Positions 1-9,036 of a stretch of DNA of 60,505 nucleotides are shown here, piece by piece. A program made the position numbers and the translations under genes. Source of the stretch: Planctomycetota bacterium. GTDB taxonomy: Bacteria; Planctomycetota; Planctomycetia; Planctomycetales; Planctomycetaceae. The notes below the pieces were generated by a model. That model worked only from the letters and a program-made list of their open reading frames with translations, had not been told where the DNA came from and made no database searches. Location: contig QWQG01000135.1 of assembly GCA_003670925.1 (NCBI GenBank), forward strand, positions 1-60,505, read 5' to 3'. How positions within the stretch are numbered: position 1 is the first letter of the stretch; each line of letters begins with the position of its first letter.

Positions 1-929
1 AAGTCGGCAAACGCCACTGTGACGCAGCGAGCCCCCGCTTCCACAAGTCGCCGCGCGGCAAGAAACTTCGACATATGCGCCTGATAGCCAAGATTCGAAT
101 ACGGCAGACACTCCGGATCATCCTTGCCATAACGCTCCCGAATGTGAGGTTCCTCTCGCGACAAATCCAGTGCTTCAACAAGCCGACTGGAACTGAGAAT
201 CCCCATGGCTCGCTCGGTCAAAGCATCCGACCCTGCCGACGCGGTCAATTTCTGATCAACCTCGCGGCGAAACTGATCTAGGCTTGTCAACAAAGCCCCG
301 CGACTGCGTATTCGATCCAGGCTTATGTCGCGAAGTATCATATCATTCATGGCATCGCTTGAAGGCTTGAACGGGGCATGAGCCATTCCCAGATAGCCAG
401 GCCCGGGAAGGTTGTACGGCTGATGCTGCATTTTCATCGACAGGTCGATGGCCGCAGGAACCGAGGGATCGACCGGCCTATGCAGCCGGGAAAGCACACT
501 GCCAATTTCCGGCCATCCTCCCTGCGGTTGTGTTCCGAAAGTGCGACCAGTGACACATTGAAACGACGAGTGTCGTTCCTCCGCACCAACCAGAGAACGA
601 ATGATCGCAAACTTGTCCATCATCGATGCGACACGCGGCATCAATTCGGAAATCTGAATGCCCGGCACATTCGTGGACACCGGCTGGAACTCACCCCGAA
701 TCTCCGACGGCGCATTGGGTTTCAGATCGACCATATCTTGGTGCGGAGGACCACCAGTCAAGTAAATCATGATGACCGCTTTGTGAGACGAACGAATGCC
801 TGCGCGGTCTTCCGCTCTTAACAATTGAGGCAGTGTCAGCCCGGCAACCGCCAATGAACCTATCGAAAGAAAACTTCGACGAGGCCGTCGGTCGCACAGT
901 CGAATTCGACCGCCGGAAAACGTCAGCAT
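1..929 (-). CDS. DUF1501 domain protein, Tat-exported (3' end outside window)
   Basis: Partial gene: it starts with ATG at 929 and is open to base 1, giving about 309 residues of N-terminal sequence. I translated it from the reverse strand. The first 45 residues form a twin-arginine signal: the motif RRSFLSIGS is followed by a hydrophobic stretch (LAVAGLTLPQLL), so the protein should be exported folded. The following text (AVIMIYLTGGPPHQDMVDLK, then a stretch on MPRVASMMDKFAIIRS and ARRLVEAGARCVTVAF) is typical of planctomycete DUF1501 proteins, which belong to the sulfatase/alkaline phosphatase-like fold and usually sit beside DUF1549/DUF1553 cytochrome-type proteins. A GGGAG Shine-Dalgarno sequence lies 7 bases before the ATG. 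The partner gene would be expected left of the window; another PSD1 gene is at 52-55 kb. The substrate is unknown. Confidence 0.88.
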   Translation of the reverse strand, partial: MLTFSGGRIRLCDRRPRRSFLSIGSLAVAGLTLPQLLRAEDRAGIRSSHKAVIMIYLTGGPPHQDMVDLKPNAPSEIRGEFQPVSTNVPGIQISELMPRVASMMDKFAIIRSLVGAEERHSSFQCVTGRTFGTQPQGGWPEIGSVLSRLHRPVDPSVPAAIDLSMKMQHQPYNLPGPGYLGMAHAPFKPSSDAMNDMILRDISLDRIRSRGALLTSLDQFRREVDQKLTASAGSDALTERAMGILSSSRLVEALDLSREEPHIRERYGKDDPECLPYSNLGYQAHMSKFLAARRLVEAGARCVTVAFAD

Positions 930-1128
930 GAAATGCTCCCGAATCTGCAGCCTGTAAATCAGCTTCGCTACAGCAATATGAACAAAACCCGAGCGAAAAA
1001 TCCATCTGAACGACAACACAAATCCTGCTCCAAAGTGAAGCGGATCCTACCCGGCATGACGGTCGACGGCAAGGATTTCCCGTTGCCGTCCCCGCTCTGG
1101 TTGCAGTCGCGGATTTCGGTGAAGTGTC

Positions 1129-1395
1129 TTATGCAGCGTTCCAGTAGGTTTTCCAGAGATCGCTGTACATGATAGACCAGAGGCCTGCCATTCGGTTGAC
1201 TCGGCGGACTTTCCAGCGGGCACCTGTTTGTTTCAGGCGGCGACCGATCAGATTCTTGCAGGCACCCTCGATCTGGCCGCTTCCGATCGAGCGAGCCTGC
1301 AACTCCAGTGATGTCTGCAGTGTTTGCTGAATCAGTTTCCGCCCCTGAATCATCGCGAGCTTCTCCGCGACTGCACCCGCGCACCGGGGGGGGAA
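1129..1395 (-). pseudogene. ISKra4-type transposase C-terminal remnant
   Basis: A minus-strand frame of about 85 residues reads like the C-terminal end of ISKra4-family transposases: it contains IGSGQIEGACKNLIGRRLKQ followed by TGARWKVRRVNRMAGLW and ends YWNAA-stop. The catalytic domain that should lie upstream is absent. The frame can be followed back without stop to about 1395, where it runs into an eight-G tract and then into the 3' flank of dprA. I see no terminal inverted repeats that would define a complete element. I infer a decayed insertion sequence fragment between the DUF1501 gene and the dprA operon. Family assignment rests on remembered motif similarity, not on a search. Confidence 0.7.
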
Positions 1396-1466
1396 GGGAC
1401 TCTTGGGAGTGGTGAGTCCGCTGGACTTGGAGAGTCAGGGTGCGAGTTGACGGTACACTTCGGATT

Positions 1467-2603
1467 TCAGTCGTGACGGACGTAGGAATTTCCGGGCAAG
1501 CGGCGGATCAGGCGGCGCATTTCCAGGACGGTCAGTGTCGCGAGGACACGAGAGGATTCTAGGTTACAGGCACGCAAGATCTCGTCGACGCCTGTTGGCT
1601 GCGAGTTGATCTGATTGAGAACTTCGGTTTCCTGGAGGGTCAGGCCCAGTTCGCGTGGAGAATGAATGGTGACGCTTGCCGACTGTGTGGATGGCACTGG
1701 CAGCGGACCAAGTTCGCTCAGCACGTCATCGACATTTCGCACCAGCGTCACTCCGTCACGAATCAGGTCATGGCACCCGGCGCTTGCCAGACTATCCACT
1801 GGTCCCGGCAGGGCGAAGACCTCTCGGCCTTGTTCCAGAGCATGTCGCGCTGTGTACAACGCTCCGGAACTCCGCGTGGCTTCGATCACAATCACGCCCA
1901 GACAGATTCCACTGATGATGCGATTGCGTTGCGGGAACAGTCCGGGTAACGGACGCTGATCCAACGGCATTTCGCTTAACACGGCACCTTGCTGAGAAAT
2001 TTCTTCGGCGAGGTCTTTGTGTTCGGGCGGATAGATCGTCTTCACACCGCTGGCCATAATCGCCAGCGTGCGGCCTCCGGCTTTCAACGCACCCCGATGC
2101 GCGGCCGCATCAATGCCGCGGGCCAAACCGCTCACGATCGTAAACCCGGCTCGAGACAACGCCGCCGCCATCCGTTCGGCCTGTCTCCGACCATAAGCCG
2201 TGCAACGCCTCGAACCCACGATGCCAATCGCCAGTTCATCCTGTGGCAGCAACACGCCTTTTCGATAGAGCACAGTCGGTGAATCGCAGATTTCGCGCAG
2301 CCGTTGCGGATAAGCACGATGCTTCTGATCCAACACATCGACTTGCAGAGCGTGGCATTCCAGCAGTATCAGGCGGGCTTCGTCGAGCAGTCCCGGACTG
2401 ACAATCGACGCTGCCGTTTTTGGCCCGATGCCACTGACCGTCAGTAAAATCTCTGTCGGCTGTAACAGCACATCGCAGGCGGTGCCAAAGTGTTCCAAGA
2501 GCGCAGACTGCAGCTTTGGTCCGATTCCAACTGCGAGCGATAACGCCACGAGTGCCACAAGTTCGTCAGAAAATTCTGGAGAGGGTGGCGTGTCGGGAAT
2601 CAT
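1467..2603 (-). CDS. dprA: DNA-processing protein DprA
   Basis: 378 residues, the normal length for DprA, which binds single-stranded DNA and loads RecA during natural transformation. Residues about 15-75 carry a SAM/helix-hairpin-helix-like region (VSGIGPKTAASI). The Rossmann-like DprA core follows: GIVGSRRCTAYGRRQAERMA, VSGLARGIDAAAHRGAL, GVKTIYPPEH, LFPQRNRIISGI and EATRSSGALYTARHALEQGR. A winged-helix domain closes the protein (LTLQETEVLNQINSQPTGVD and onward). The gene is last in a compact operon after guaA and sixA; its start lies two bases after the sixA stop codon, which suggests translational coupling. Presence of dprA suggests competence or a general recombination role; no other competence gene is in the window. 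Confidence 0.96.
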   Translation of the reverse strand: MIPDTPPSPEFSDELVALVALSLAVGIGPKLQSALLEHFGTACDVLLQPTEILLTVSGIGPKTAASIVSPGLLDEARLILLECHALQVDVLDQKHRAYPQRLREICDSPTVLYRKGVLLPQDELAIGIVGSRRCTAYGRRQAERMAAALSRAGFTIVSGLARGIDAAAHRGALKAGGRTLAIMASGVKTIYPPEHKDLAEEISQQGAVLSEMPLDQRPLPGLFPQRNRIISGICLGVIVIEATRSSGALYTARHALEQGREVFALPGPVDSLASAGCHDLIRDGVTLVRNVDDVLSELGPLPVPSTQSASVTIHSPRELGLTLQETEVLNQINSQPTGVDEILRACNLESSRVLATLTVLEMRRLIRRLPGNSYVRHD

Positions 2604-2605
2604 GA

Positions 2606-3166
2606 CTACTCAAGCAATTCCGGGTCACTGGTTGTTTTATCGCGTGCCCATGCGACTTTGCCATGTTGCAGCAGACAGACCAGTCGCGGAATATGCACTT
2701 TTGTCCGTCGTACGTTGTACCAAGTATCGGCGGAGGATTCGAAAACAGCAACCGTGGCGGTGGGAACTGACAGACTTTTGTCCGCCCAGGCGCAAATCAG
2801 CCCGGCAATGCCTGGATTGTGGCCGACGATCAATACGGCTGATTCGTCTTCTAACGGGTTGTCGCAGATGGCCTTTTCAAACAACTTTGCCGTTGCCAGA
2901 TACAATTCATCCAGATCCAACCGAGCTGCAGTCAGCTGCATTCCTTCGGCCACCAGATCCGCCGTTTGGCGAGTTCGCTCGGCGGCGGACGCGATGATGC
3001 GGTCGATGCGAAAACCGCGGCTGAGCAAAGTCGTCGCGGTTTCACCTGCGAGCCGGATTCCATCTTCGGTCAGACACCGTGCGAAATCCGGCACATGAGA
3101 TTCCTCGCTCGCAGCTTCCGCGTGGCGCATGAGCAGAATGGTCTTAATAGGCTTACTCCCATTCAA
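2606..3166 (-). CDS. sixA: SixA-type phosphohistidine phosphatase (histidine phosphatase superfamily)
   Basis: 186 residues. The N-terminus carries the branch-2 RHG signature LLMRHAEA, and later the sequence [18 protein letters not shown] and [13 protein letters not shown], which supply the second catalytic histidine. This pattern fits the SixA subgroup, which removes phosphate from phosphohistidine on HPt domains or PTS proteins. The likely start is a TTG at 3166, inside the last codons of guaA (14-base overlap); the next in-frame ATG would delete the first beta strand before the RHG motif, and no clear Shine-Dalgarno is present, so coupling to guaA translation is likely. The C-terminus is some 25 residues longer than compact SixA proteins and has no recognisable domain. 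The exact substrate cannot be read from sequence. Confidence 0.85.
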   Translation of the reverse strand: MNGSKPIKTILLMRHAEAASEESHVPDFARCLTEDGIRLAGETATTLLSRGFRIDRIIASAAERTRQTADLVAEGMQLTAARLDLDELYLATAKLFEKAICDNPLEDESAVLIVGHNPGIAGLICAWADKSLSVPTATVAVFESSADTWYNVRRTKVHIPRLVCLLQHGKVAWARDKTTSDPELLE

Positions 3167-4784
3167 TTGTCGCGGGCGGTTTCGAACTCACGTCGTACAC
3201 GATTCGATTAATACCACGGACCGAATTGATAATCCGCGTAGAGATCTTTGCGAGGATCTCGTAGGGGAACTGATACCAGTCTGCCGTCATGAAGTCTTCA
3301 GACTGAATGGCTCGAATCGCGGCCACGTTTTCATAGGTACGACTGTCTCCCATCACGCCGACAGACTGCACGGGAAGCAACACCACAAACGCCTGCTGAA
3401 TATCGCGATAGATTCCGGCCAGATGCAGTTCTTCGATCAGAATCGCATCGGCTTCACGAATCACATGCAAACGCTCTTCAGTCACTTCACCCAGACAGCG
3501 GACGGCCAGTCCAGGGCCAGGGAATGGATGTCTCCAGACCATGACTTCCGGCAGTCCTAGTTCAAGACCCATGCGTCGCACCTCATCCTTGAACAGGTCG
3601 CGGAGTGGTTCGATCAATTCAAAGCCTAGCTCCGCTGGCAGGCCCCCGACATTGTGGTGCGACTTAATGGTCGCGGCTGGGCCGTCGGGATTTGCGCCGG
3701 ATTCAATCACGTCCGGATAGAGTGTACCCTGAGCCAGAAATTTCGCATTGGGGATCGACTTAGCTTCATCGCGAAAGACATCGATAAAGACTTTACCAAT
3801 GATTTTGCGTTTATGCTGAGGATCTGAGACACCTGCGAGTTCACCGAGGAATCTCTCACGGGCATCGACCACGTGCAGATCCGTCTTAAAGTGTTTCGAA
3901 AACTGTTCTTCGACCTGTTGCCGCTCATCCTTTCGCAGCATTCCGTTGTCTACAAAAATGCACGACAACTGATCACCGATCGCTTTTGAAATCAAAGCCG
4001 CCACGACCGACGAATCCACGCCCCCGGATAATCCGCAGATGACCTGATCTGTGCCCACGATCGTGCGAATGCGATCCATCTGTTGTTCGATGAGCGAACT
4101 GATCCGCCATGTGCCTTTACAGCCGCAGATTTTCAGCACAAAGTTGGCCAGCAGGTGACCACCAAACTGCGTATGCGTGACTTCGGGATGAAACTGCAGT
4201 CCGTAGATCACGCGGGATTTGTGGCGGACGGCCGCGTTGGCGCACGTGGCCGTTGACGCGATCGTTTCAAAATCGCCGGCGAGGGTTTCGACCTGATCGC
4301 CGTGACTCATCCAGGCATCGAACGTCTTAGAAATGCCGTCGAACAAAAAATTGGTCGCCGTCCCTAGAGCCAACTGCGTACACGGTGCGCGGCCGAATTC
4401 ACGCGCATGGGCGGGGAGAATTTTTCCGCCTAGCGTGTGACAGGTGATCTGCATTCCATAACAGATGCCAAGGATCGGGATCTTCAGATCGTAAATTGCG
4501 GGATCGATTGTCGGTGCCCCGGTGTCGTAAACGCTGGCCGGACCACCAGACAGGATGATGCCTTTGGGGTTGAGCGCCATGATACGGTCGGCGGACAAAT
4601 CATGCCGCACAACTTGGCAGAACACATTCTGATCACGCACGCGGCGCGCGATGAGTTGCGCGGTCTGCGAGCCGAAGTCCATGACGAGGATGCGCTCCTG
4701 CTGCGCCGCCGGAGCAGAACTCAACGTGACTTCATGGGCAGTGGAGGCTGAATCTGTAGAACGAGAACCAACCATGAGGGACAT
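3153..4784 (-). CDS. guaA: GMP synthase (glutamine-hydrolysing)
   Basis: 543 residues. It converts XMP to GMP with ATP and glutamine. The first half is a class I glutamine amidotransferase: [20 protein letters not shown], the nucleophile elbow GICYGMQ and the His/Glu of [10 protein letters not shown]. The ATP pyrophosphatase domain follows with the P-loop-like [15 protein letters not shown], and the C-terminal dimerisation domain ends with the usual KPPATIEWE. About 30 extra residues precede the amidotransferase start; several Met codons lie there (4784, 4775), so the exact start is uncertain. It leads the operon guaA-sixA-dprA. Upstream bases 4785-5306 form a long untranslated gap with no purine riboswitch that I can recognise. 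Confidence 0.97.
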   Translation of the reverse strand: MSLMVGSRSTDSASTAHEVTLSSAPAAQQERILVMDFGSQTAQLIARRVRDQNVFCQVVRHDLSADRIMALNPKGIILSGGPASVYDTGAPTIDPAIYDLKIPILGICYGMQITCHTLGGKILPAHAREFGRAPCTQLALGTATNFLFDGISKTFDAWMSHGDQVETLAGDFETIASTATCANAAVRHKSRVIYGLQFHPEVTHTQFGGHLLANFVLKICGCKGTWRISSLIEQQMDRIRTIVGTDQVICGLSGGVDSSVVAALISKAIGDQLSCIFVDNGMLRKDERQQVEEQFSKHFKTDLHVVDARERFLGELAGVSDPQHKRKIIGKVFIDVFRDEAKSIPNAKFLAQGTLYPDVIESGANPDGPAATIKSHHNVGGLPAELGFELIEPLRDLFKDEVRRMGLELGLPEVMVWRHPFPGPGLAVRCLGEVTEERLHVIREADAILIEELHLAGIYRDIQQAFVVLLPVQSVGVMGDSRTYENVAAIRAIQSEDFMTADWYQFPYEILAKISTRIINSVRGINRIVYDVSSKPPATIEWE

Positions 4785-5306
4785 CTATCTCATGAAGAAC
4801 GGCACCGTGGCCTGTCACAGCCTAAAAGCATGGCTCCGATGACTGGTCACTGAACAGCGCCTGGTGACTTGGCCTCAAGCCATCACCCGTTGAGCGATGA
4901 GTTTGAGAAAAACGTGACAGCTTAGCAAGCAAGTTCTGGCGTTCAATCCGATGCCTGTCACGCTGTTCAATTCCCCTCATATTTTCTTGTAACCCCGATC
5001 TTTTCTTGAGATTTTGCCTGCTCAGTCCTGAGACAACTGTTTCACGGGTGAAAATTGACACTGCCACTTGACGTAGACCGGGCTGAAGTCATTATTCCTC
5101 GGTCGTGCATCGAAATCATAAATTTGCGGGCAAGCGGGAGCGAATGCCTTGGCGTTTTGGTTTTAGGTGTGTGCAGCGGCCCTACAAGTTTTATTAAACG
5201 CAGGGTTGGGGGGTAGCCTAAAGTTCGCCGTCGCGCGGTGGCGGGAAGATTTGCGTTGGAGGCACAAGGCAACATTGCCGCAGCCATACATGGATTCGGA
5301 AATCCA
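4785..5306. other. Intergenic region between divergent guaA and M20 gene; possible promoter
   Basis: No convincing gene. The short frames on both strands look like chance. An inverted repeat CGTGACAG (4913-4920) / CTGTCACG (4955-4962) could form a long-loop stem, and a third CTGTCAC copy lies near 4814. A possible plus-strand promoter is TTGACG at 5068-5073, a 17-base spacer and ATTATT at 5091-5096, about 210 bases before the chosen M20 start. These are weak matches and are inferred only from spacing. Confidence 0.3.
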
Positions 5307-6590
5307 ATGAGTTTGGGAAGAGCAGGATCGGGTTGGCGAGTTTCCTCGGCAGACGTCGAACGGATTATTCCGTTTGAACTGCTGTTGGATCGAATTGCCG
5401 ACGAACGCAGTTCTGACTGGATTGCGGTTCGCCGCTACCTGCACACGCATCCGGAGCCCAGCGGTGATGAAGTCCAGACCACGCAATTTATAGCCGAGCG
5501 ACTGCTGGCGCTCGGGATCGTGGCGGACATCCCCGCACGCGGAGTGGGAGTCCTTGCCGATTTGAAGATCGGATCACCGGCTGCGGATGCTCCGATTGTG
5601 GCGATTCGCGCGGACATTGACGCATTGAGAATGCAGGATCGCAAGGCGGTTCCATATGCGTCCGGTTGTCCGGGAGTCGCCCATGCCTGCGGCCACGACG
5701 CGCATATGACGGTTGTCCTTGCCGCTGCGGAACTGATCACAACTCTCGCGCGACGACTCCCAGAATCGGATGTTCCGTCCGCTCATTTTCGATTTATTTT
5801 TCAGGCTGCCGAGGAGACTGCTCAGGGAGCTAACTGGATGGTCGAAGACGGTGCTTTGCTCGGCGTGACGTCGATTTTGGGACTGCATGTAGATCCGACA
5901 ATCCCGGCGGGCAAAGTCGGAATTCGCTACGGCGTGCTGACGGCTCAGGTGGATGAAGTCTTGCTTGAAGTTCGCGGCAAAGGAGGTCACGCGGCGAGAC
6001 CTCAGCACACAAGTGATCCGATTGGAACAGCCGCAATGCTGGTGTCTGCCTTGTATCAGTCCGTCCCTCGCCGCGCAGATTCGTTGACGCCGATGGTGTT
6101 TTCGGTCGGTTCAATTCATGGTGGCACGGCGTCGAACGTGATTCCGGATCGAGTTGAAATCACGGGTACGCTGCGATCTACTGATCAGCGGACGCGTGAC
6201 AGTGTGCTCAGTAGTATTCGGCAGATTTGTGCGGGCATCGCCGCCGCAACTGCAAATACGATTGACGTGACCTATCGCAGTCCGTTGGGTTCTGTGATCA
6301 ACGACATCACCGTGACGTCGGCGATCGAAGCTGCGACGATTCAGGTCGTCGGCGGTGAAAATATTGTCCTCATTGATCGCCCGAGCATGGGAGGTGAGGA
6401 CTTTGCGGTCTACATCGATCATGTTCGCGGAGCGCAGTTTCGCTTGGGCTGTGCCGGGCCGGAGGGTGATTGGCCGCTCCTGCACGCGCCCACCTTTGAT
6501 GTGGCTGAAAGGGCAATTCCGCTGGGAGCGAGGATCATGACACGTGCGGCTTTGCTCCTGGCGCTGATCGGGCCGGAGCCAACGTCATGA
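5307..6590 (+). CDS. M20-family amidohydrolase (amidohydrolase/aminoacylase type)
   Basis: 427 residues from ATG 5307; an upstream GTG at 5238 would add 23 residues with no family resemblance. Metal-binding and catalytic motifs of M20D hydrolases are present in order: RRYLHTHPEPSGDE, RADIDALRMQD, ACGHDAHM (Cys and His ligands), FIFQAAEETAQGA (double Glu), GLHVDPTIPAG, a dimerisation-domain stretch RGKGGHAARPQHTSDPIGTA and MGGEDFAVY. Such enzymes cleave N-acyl amino acids, indole-acetyl-amino acids or similar amide bonds in the cytoplasm. No signal peptide is seen. The stop codon overlaps the start of the next gene (ATGA at 6587-6590), so the two are translated together. The natural substrate is unknown; the coupled ligase suggests a small amide such as a gamma-glutamyl or acyl-amino-acid compound (inference). 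Confidence 0.92.
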   Translation: MSLGRAGSGWRVSSADVERIIPFELLLDRIADERSSDWIAVRRYLHTHPEPSGDEVQTTQFIAERLLALGIVADIPARGVGVLADLKIGSPAADAPIVAIRADIDALRMQDRKAVPYASGCPGVAHACGHDAHMTVVLAAAELITTLARRLPESDVPSAHFRFIFQAAEETAQGANWMVEDGALLGVTSILGLHVDPTIPAGKVGIRYGVLTAQVDEVLLEVRGKGGHAARPQHTSDPIGTAAMLVSALYQSVPRRADSLTPMVFSVGSIHGGTASNVIPDRVEITGTLRSTDQRTRDSVLSSIRQICAGIAAATANTIDVTYRSPLGSVINDITVTSAIEAATIQVVGGENIVLIDRPSMGGEDFAVYIDHVRGAQFRLGCAGPEGDWPLLHAPTFDVAERAIPLGARIMTRAALLLALIGPEPTS

Positions 6591-7699
6591 CAATCATGCG
6601 ATTTACTCCAAATACTAGCCCTACGATCGGCGTGGAGATTGAACTTCAACTGATCGATTCCAAAGAATTGGGACTGACCAGTGCCATTGATCAAGTGCTG
6701 GCTGCGTTGCCCGAGCATCTCCGCGATTCCGTGAAGCCGGAACTGATGCAATGTTATGTCGAAATTAACACCCGGATCTGCCGCAATGTGCGCGAAGTAG
6801 GTGAAGATCTGCGGGACAAATTGACGCAATTGGAGTCGATCATTCATCCCATGGGCGTCCGCTTATTGTGGTCCGGGACGCATCCATTTTCTTCATGGCG
6901 GCATCAGAAGATCACCAATCATGAACGCTACGCGCGACTTGTCATGTTAATGGAAGACGTCGTCAGGCGTCTGGTGACATTTGGCCTGCATGTGCATATT
7001 GGTGTCGATTCTGGTGACAAGGCTGTGATGGTCTGCGACCGGATGCTGCACTATGTGCCTTTGCTGCTAGCATTGTCGGCAAACTCGCCATTCTGGGAAG
7101 GCCGCAGCACGGGGTTGCAGTCCAATCGTTCGAAGATCATGGAAGGTCTGCCCACGGCCGGTCTGCCGTATCAAATGCGCAACTGGAGCGAGTACGTCTG
7201 GCTGGTCAAGCATCTGCGGGAAACCGGGTTTATCAATTCCATTCGCGAAATTTGGTGGGATATCCGTCCGCATCATGATTTCGGAACGGTCGAACTGCGT
7301 GTCTGTGACGTGCCACCATGCCTCGATCACGTGCTCGCGATTACAGCCTTGGTGCAGTGCCTCGTGCATACGATTTCGAATGAGATTGACGAAGGCACGT
7401 TTTTATCGGAATACCATCCGATGATGGTCGAACAGAACAAATGGCGGGCGACACGTTACGGTGCCGACGCCGCCCTCGTGAGTTCCTCGACGTTTCAGCA
7501 ACGTTCAGTGCCGGAACTTGTAGAAGAGTTAACCGCGCGGCTGACACCAACGGCCATTGAGCTCAATTGTCTGGCTGAATTAAGATCTGTGCTGACGCTT
7601 CCCGCAGCCAGTGGTGCGCGACATCAGGTGGCGATCTACGAAGCCACGGGCAGCCGCCGCAAAGTTGTCGAAAAGCTGCTAGAACGCCCAGCGTTTTAG
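6587..7699 (+). CDS. YbdK-type carboxylate-amine ligase (GCS2 family)
   Basis: 370 residues, the length of YbdK/EgtA-like carboxylate-amine ligases of the glutamate-cysteine ligase type 2 family. Motifs: PTIGVEIELQLID at the N-terminus (acidic metal site), HVHIGVDSGDKA, MRNWSEYVWLV and IRPHHDFGTVELRVCD near residues 220-245, which is a hallmark of the family. These enzymes form an amide bond between a carboxylate (often glutamate) and an amine with ATP. It starts inside the stop of the M20 hydrolase gene (ATGA overlap), giving a ligase and a hydrolase of amide bonds in one transcript. Members of this family have weak glutamate-cysteine ligase activity in E. coli; the true product here is not known. 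There is no glutathione synthetase nearby. Confidence 0.9.
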   Translation: MTIMRFTPNTSPTIGVEIELQLIDSKELGLTSAIDQVLAALPEHLRDSVKPELMQCYVEINTRICRNVREVGEDLRDKLTQLESIIHPMGVRLLWSGTHPFSSWRHQKITNHERYARLVMLMEDVVRRLVTFGLHVHIGVDSGDKAVMVCDRMLHYVPLLLALSANSPFWEGRSTGLQSNRSKIMEGLPTAGLPYQMRNWSEYVWLVKHLRETGFINSIREIWWDIRPHHDFGTVELRVCDVPPCLDHVLAITALVQCLVHTISNEIDEGTFLSEYHPMMVEQNKWRATRYGADAALVSSSTFQQRSVPELVEELTARLTPTAIELNCLAELRSVLTLPAASGARHQVAIYEATGSRRKVVEKLLERPAF

Positions 7700-7781
7700 A
7701 ACTATTCGAAATTATGTCACACTTGGTTGTCAGCCGCTTGCGCTAGAGGTCGTGCTTCAGTGGATTCGTTACGGCGTGCAG

Positions 7782-7885
7782 GTTTGATTGCGATGTTTTG
7801 TTGGTGCCGGATTCGTCAAAATTCGGCCATGAGAATGCACACCTTTGAATTCTTGCGAATCCGGCTACATTCCAATTGTGGCGAT
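7782..7885. repeat. Dispersed hairpin repeat, copy A
   Basis: The core at 7806-7865 begins GCCGGATTCG and ends with the exact inverse CGAATCCGGC, giving a 10-bp perfect stem, with a further partly paired stretch inside (about 19-base arms). A second copy of the same sequence with both arms lies at 22370-22475. Similarity between copies extends about 24 bases left of the core (TTTG.TTG.GAT.TTTTGT) and 20 bases right of it. The copy sits between the YbdK ligase and fmt. It might be a MITE, a REP-like element or a conserved RNA structure. Confidence 0.8.
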
Positions 7886-7956
7886 GCGGGGTATAGTAGA
7901 GTGTGCTGTGCTCCGTGTTACGCAACCCACCCCATGCAGGAAATGAGTTTTGTGAA

Positions 7957-8934
7957 ATGTCATTGAAAATTGTGCTGATGGGGACAGGCGAATTTGCTGT
8001 GCCGCCGTTTCGCGGGCTGTTGAATTCGCCGCATGAGATCGTCGGAGTCCTGACGCAGCCGGACAAGACGGGGCGCGGACATCATCAACACACAAATCCG
8101 GTGAAGGAGCTGGCGATCGCGAAGGCGGTGCCCGTGTTTCAGCCTGAGCGAGTGAATCGCCCCGAGATGCTGGCTACACTGCGTTCACTGCAGGCTGATC
8201 TGTTTATCGTGGCTGCGTATGGTCAGATTCTGAAGCCCGAACTGCTGGCCATTCCGCGATTGGGTGCCTTCAATCTACACGGTTCTTTACTTCCGCGTCA
8301 TCGCGGTGCGGCTCCCGTGCAGTATGCAATCTGGAAAGGTGATGCGGTCACTGGTGTGACTATTTTTCAGATTGAAGTCGCTCTAGATTCTGGGCCAATG
8401 GTCGGGCGCGTCGAAACGCCAATTGGCGAACTGGAGACTTCCGGCGAACTCATGTTGCGGCTCGCGGAATTGTCGGTGCCGCTCACGCTAGAAGTGGTCC
8501 AGCATCTCGCGGCAGGCACTGCCGTGCTTCAACCGCAGGATACGGCGTTTGTCACGCTCGCCCCGAAGATTCCGCGCGAAGCCGGAGAGCTTGACTGGTC
8601 GAAGTCTAGGCATGAAATCGATTGTCACATTCGCGCGATGCAGCCGTGGCCTAGGGCAGCGTCGGTGTTGCAACGACGCAACCAACCGCCCTTGCGGTGT
8701 CTTGTGTGGCAAGTCGCTGCTCTGAACGCTGCTAGTCTGCCGCCGGGTCGAATTGTTCCGGGCCGAGTTCAGGGGTATCAGGGCAGATTGCTGGTAGGTG
8801 CCGGTGACGGATGGCTGGAGATTTTGAAACTGCAACCCGAAGGCCGGAAAGCCGTCGATGGACGTTCGTTCGTCAATGGATATCCCCTGGCTGAGAGTGA
8901 TGGATTTCTGACGACTGACGAGCATGAATCATGA
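7957..8934 (+). CDS. fmt: Methionyl-tRNA formyltransferase
   Basis: 325 residues. It formylates the initiator Met-tRNA using 10-formyl-tetrahydrofolate. The N-terminal formyltransferase domain shows LMGTGEFAVPPF, VAAYGQILKPELL and the catalytic/folate loop FNLHGSLLPRHRGAAPVQ, followed by IDSGPM-like sequence (ALDSGPMV). A C-terminal OB-like domain begins near residue 215. ATG 7957 was chosen because conserved sequence begins immediately (MSLKIVLMGTGEF); the frame is open further upstream to 7903 but through unlike sequence. The usual partner def is not adjacent. The gene converges with yqgE. Zero distance to obvious promoter elements; the hairpin repeat ends about 70 bases upstream and could affect expression (inference). 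Confidence 0.96.
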   Translation: MSLKIVLMGTGEFAVPPFRGLLNSPHEIVGVLTQPDKTGRGHHQHTNPVKELAIAKAVPVFQPERVNRPEMLATLRSLQADLFIVAAYGQILKPELLAIPRLGAFNLHGSLLPRHRGAAPVQYAIWKGDAVTGVTIFQIEVALDSGPMVGRVETPIGELETSGELMLRLAELSVPLTLEVVQHLAAGTAVLQPQDTAFVTLAPKIPREAGELDWSKSRHEIDCHIRAMQPWPRAASVLQRRNQPPLRCLVWQVAALNAASLPPGRIVPGRVQGYQGRLLVGAGDGWLEILKLQPEGRKAVDGRSFVNGYPLAESDGFLTTDEHES

Positions 8935-9036
8935 ATCAGCGATTTATGCATGCGGGACAAATCACCTTGAATTGGGTAATCCGCGGCTGGTCGCACCCGT
9001 CGATTTGCGCTCAGACCGTGCAGCAGGGTCTCGACG

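Noticed and set aside
968-1384. 138-codon minus-strand frame
   Set aside because: It is one of two overlapping frames across the ISKra4 remnant; the residues show no family likeness, whereas the other frame (1129-1395) reads like a transposase end.
2428-2997. 189-codon plus-strand frame antisense to dprA and sixA
   Set aside because: It lies over two well-recognised genes, has biased shadow composition (many Arg, Pro and Ser) and no motif.
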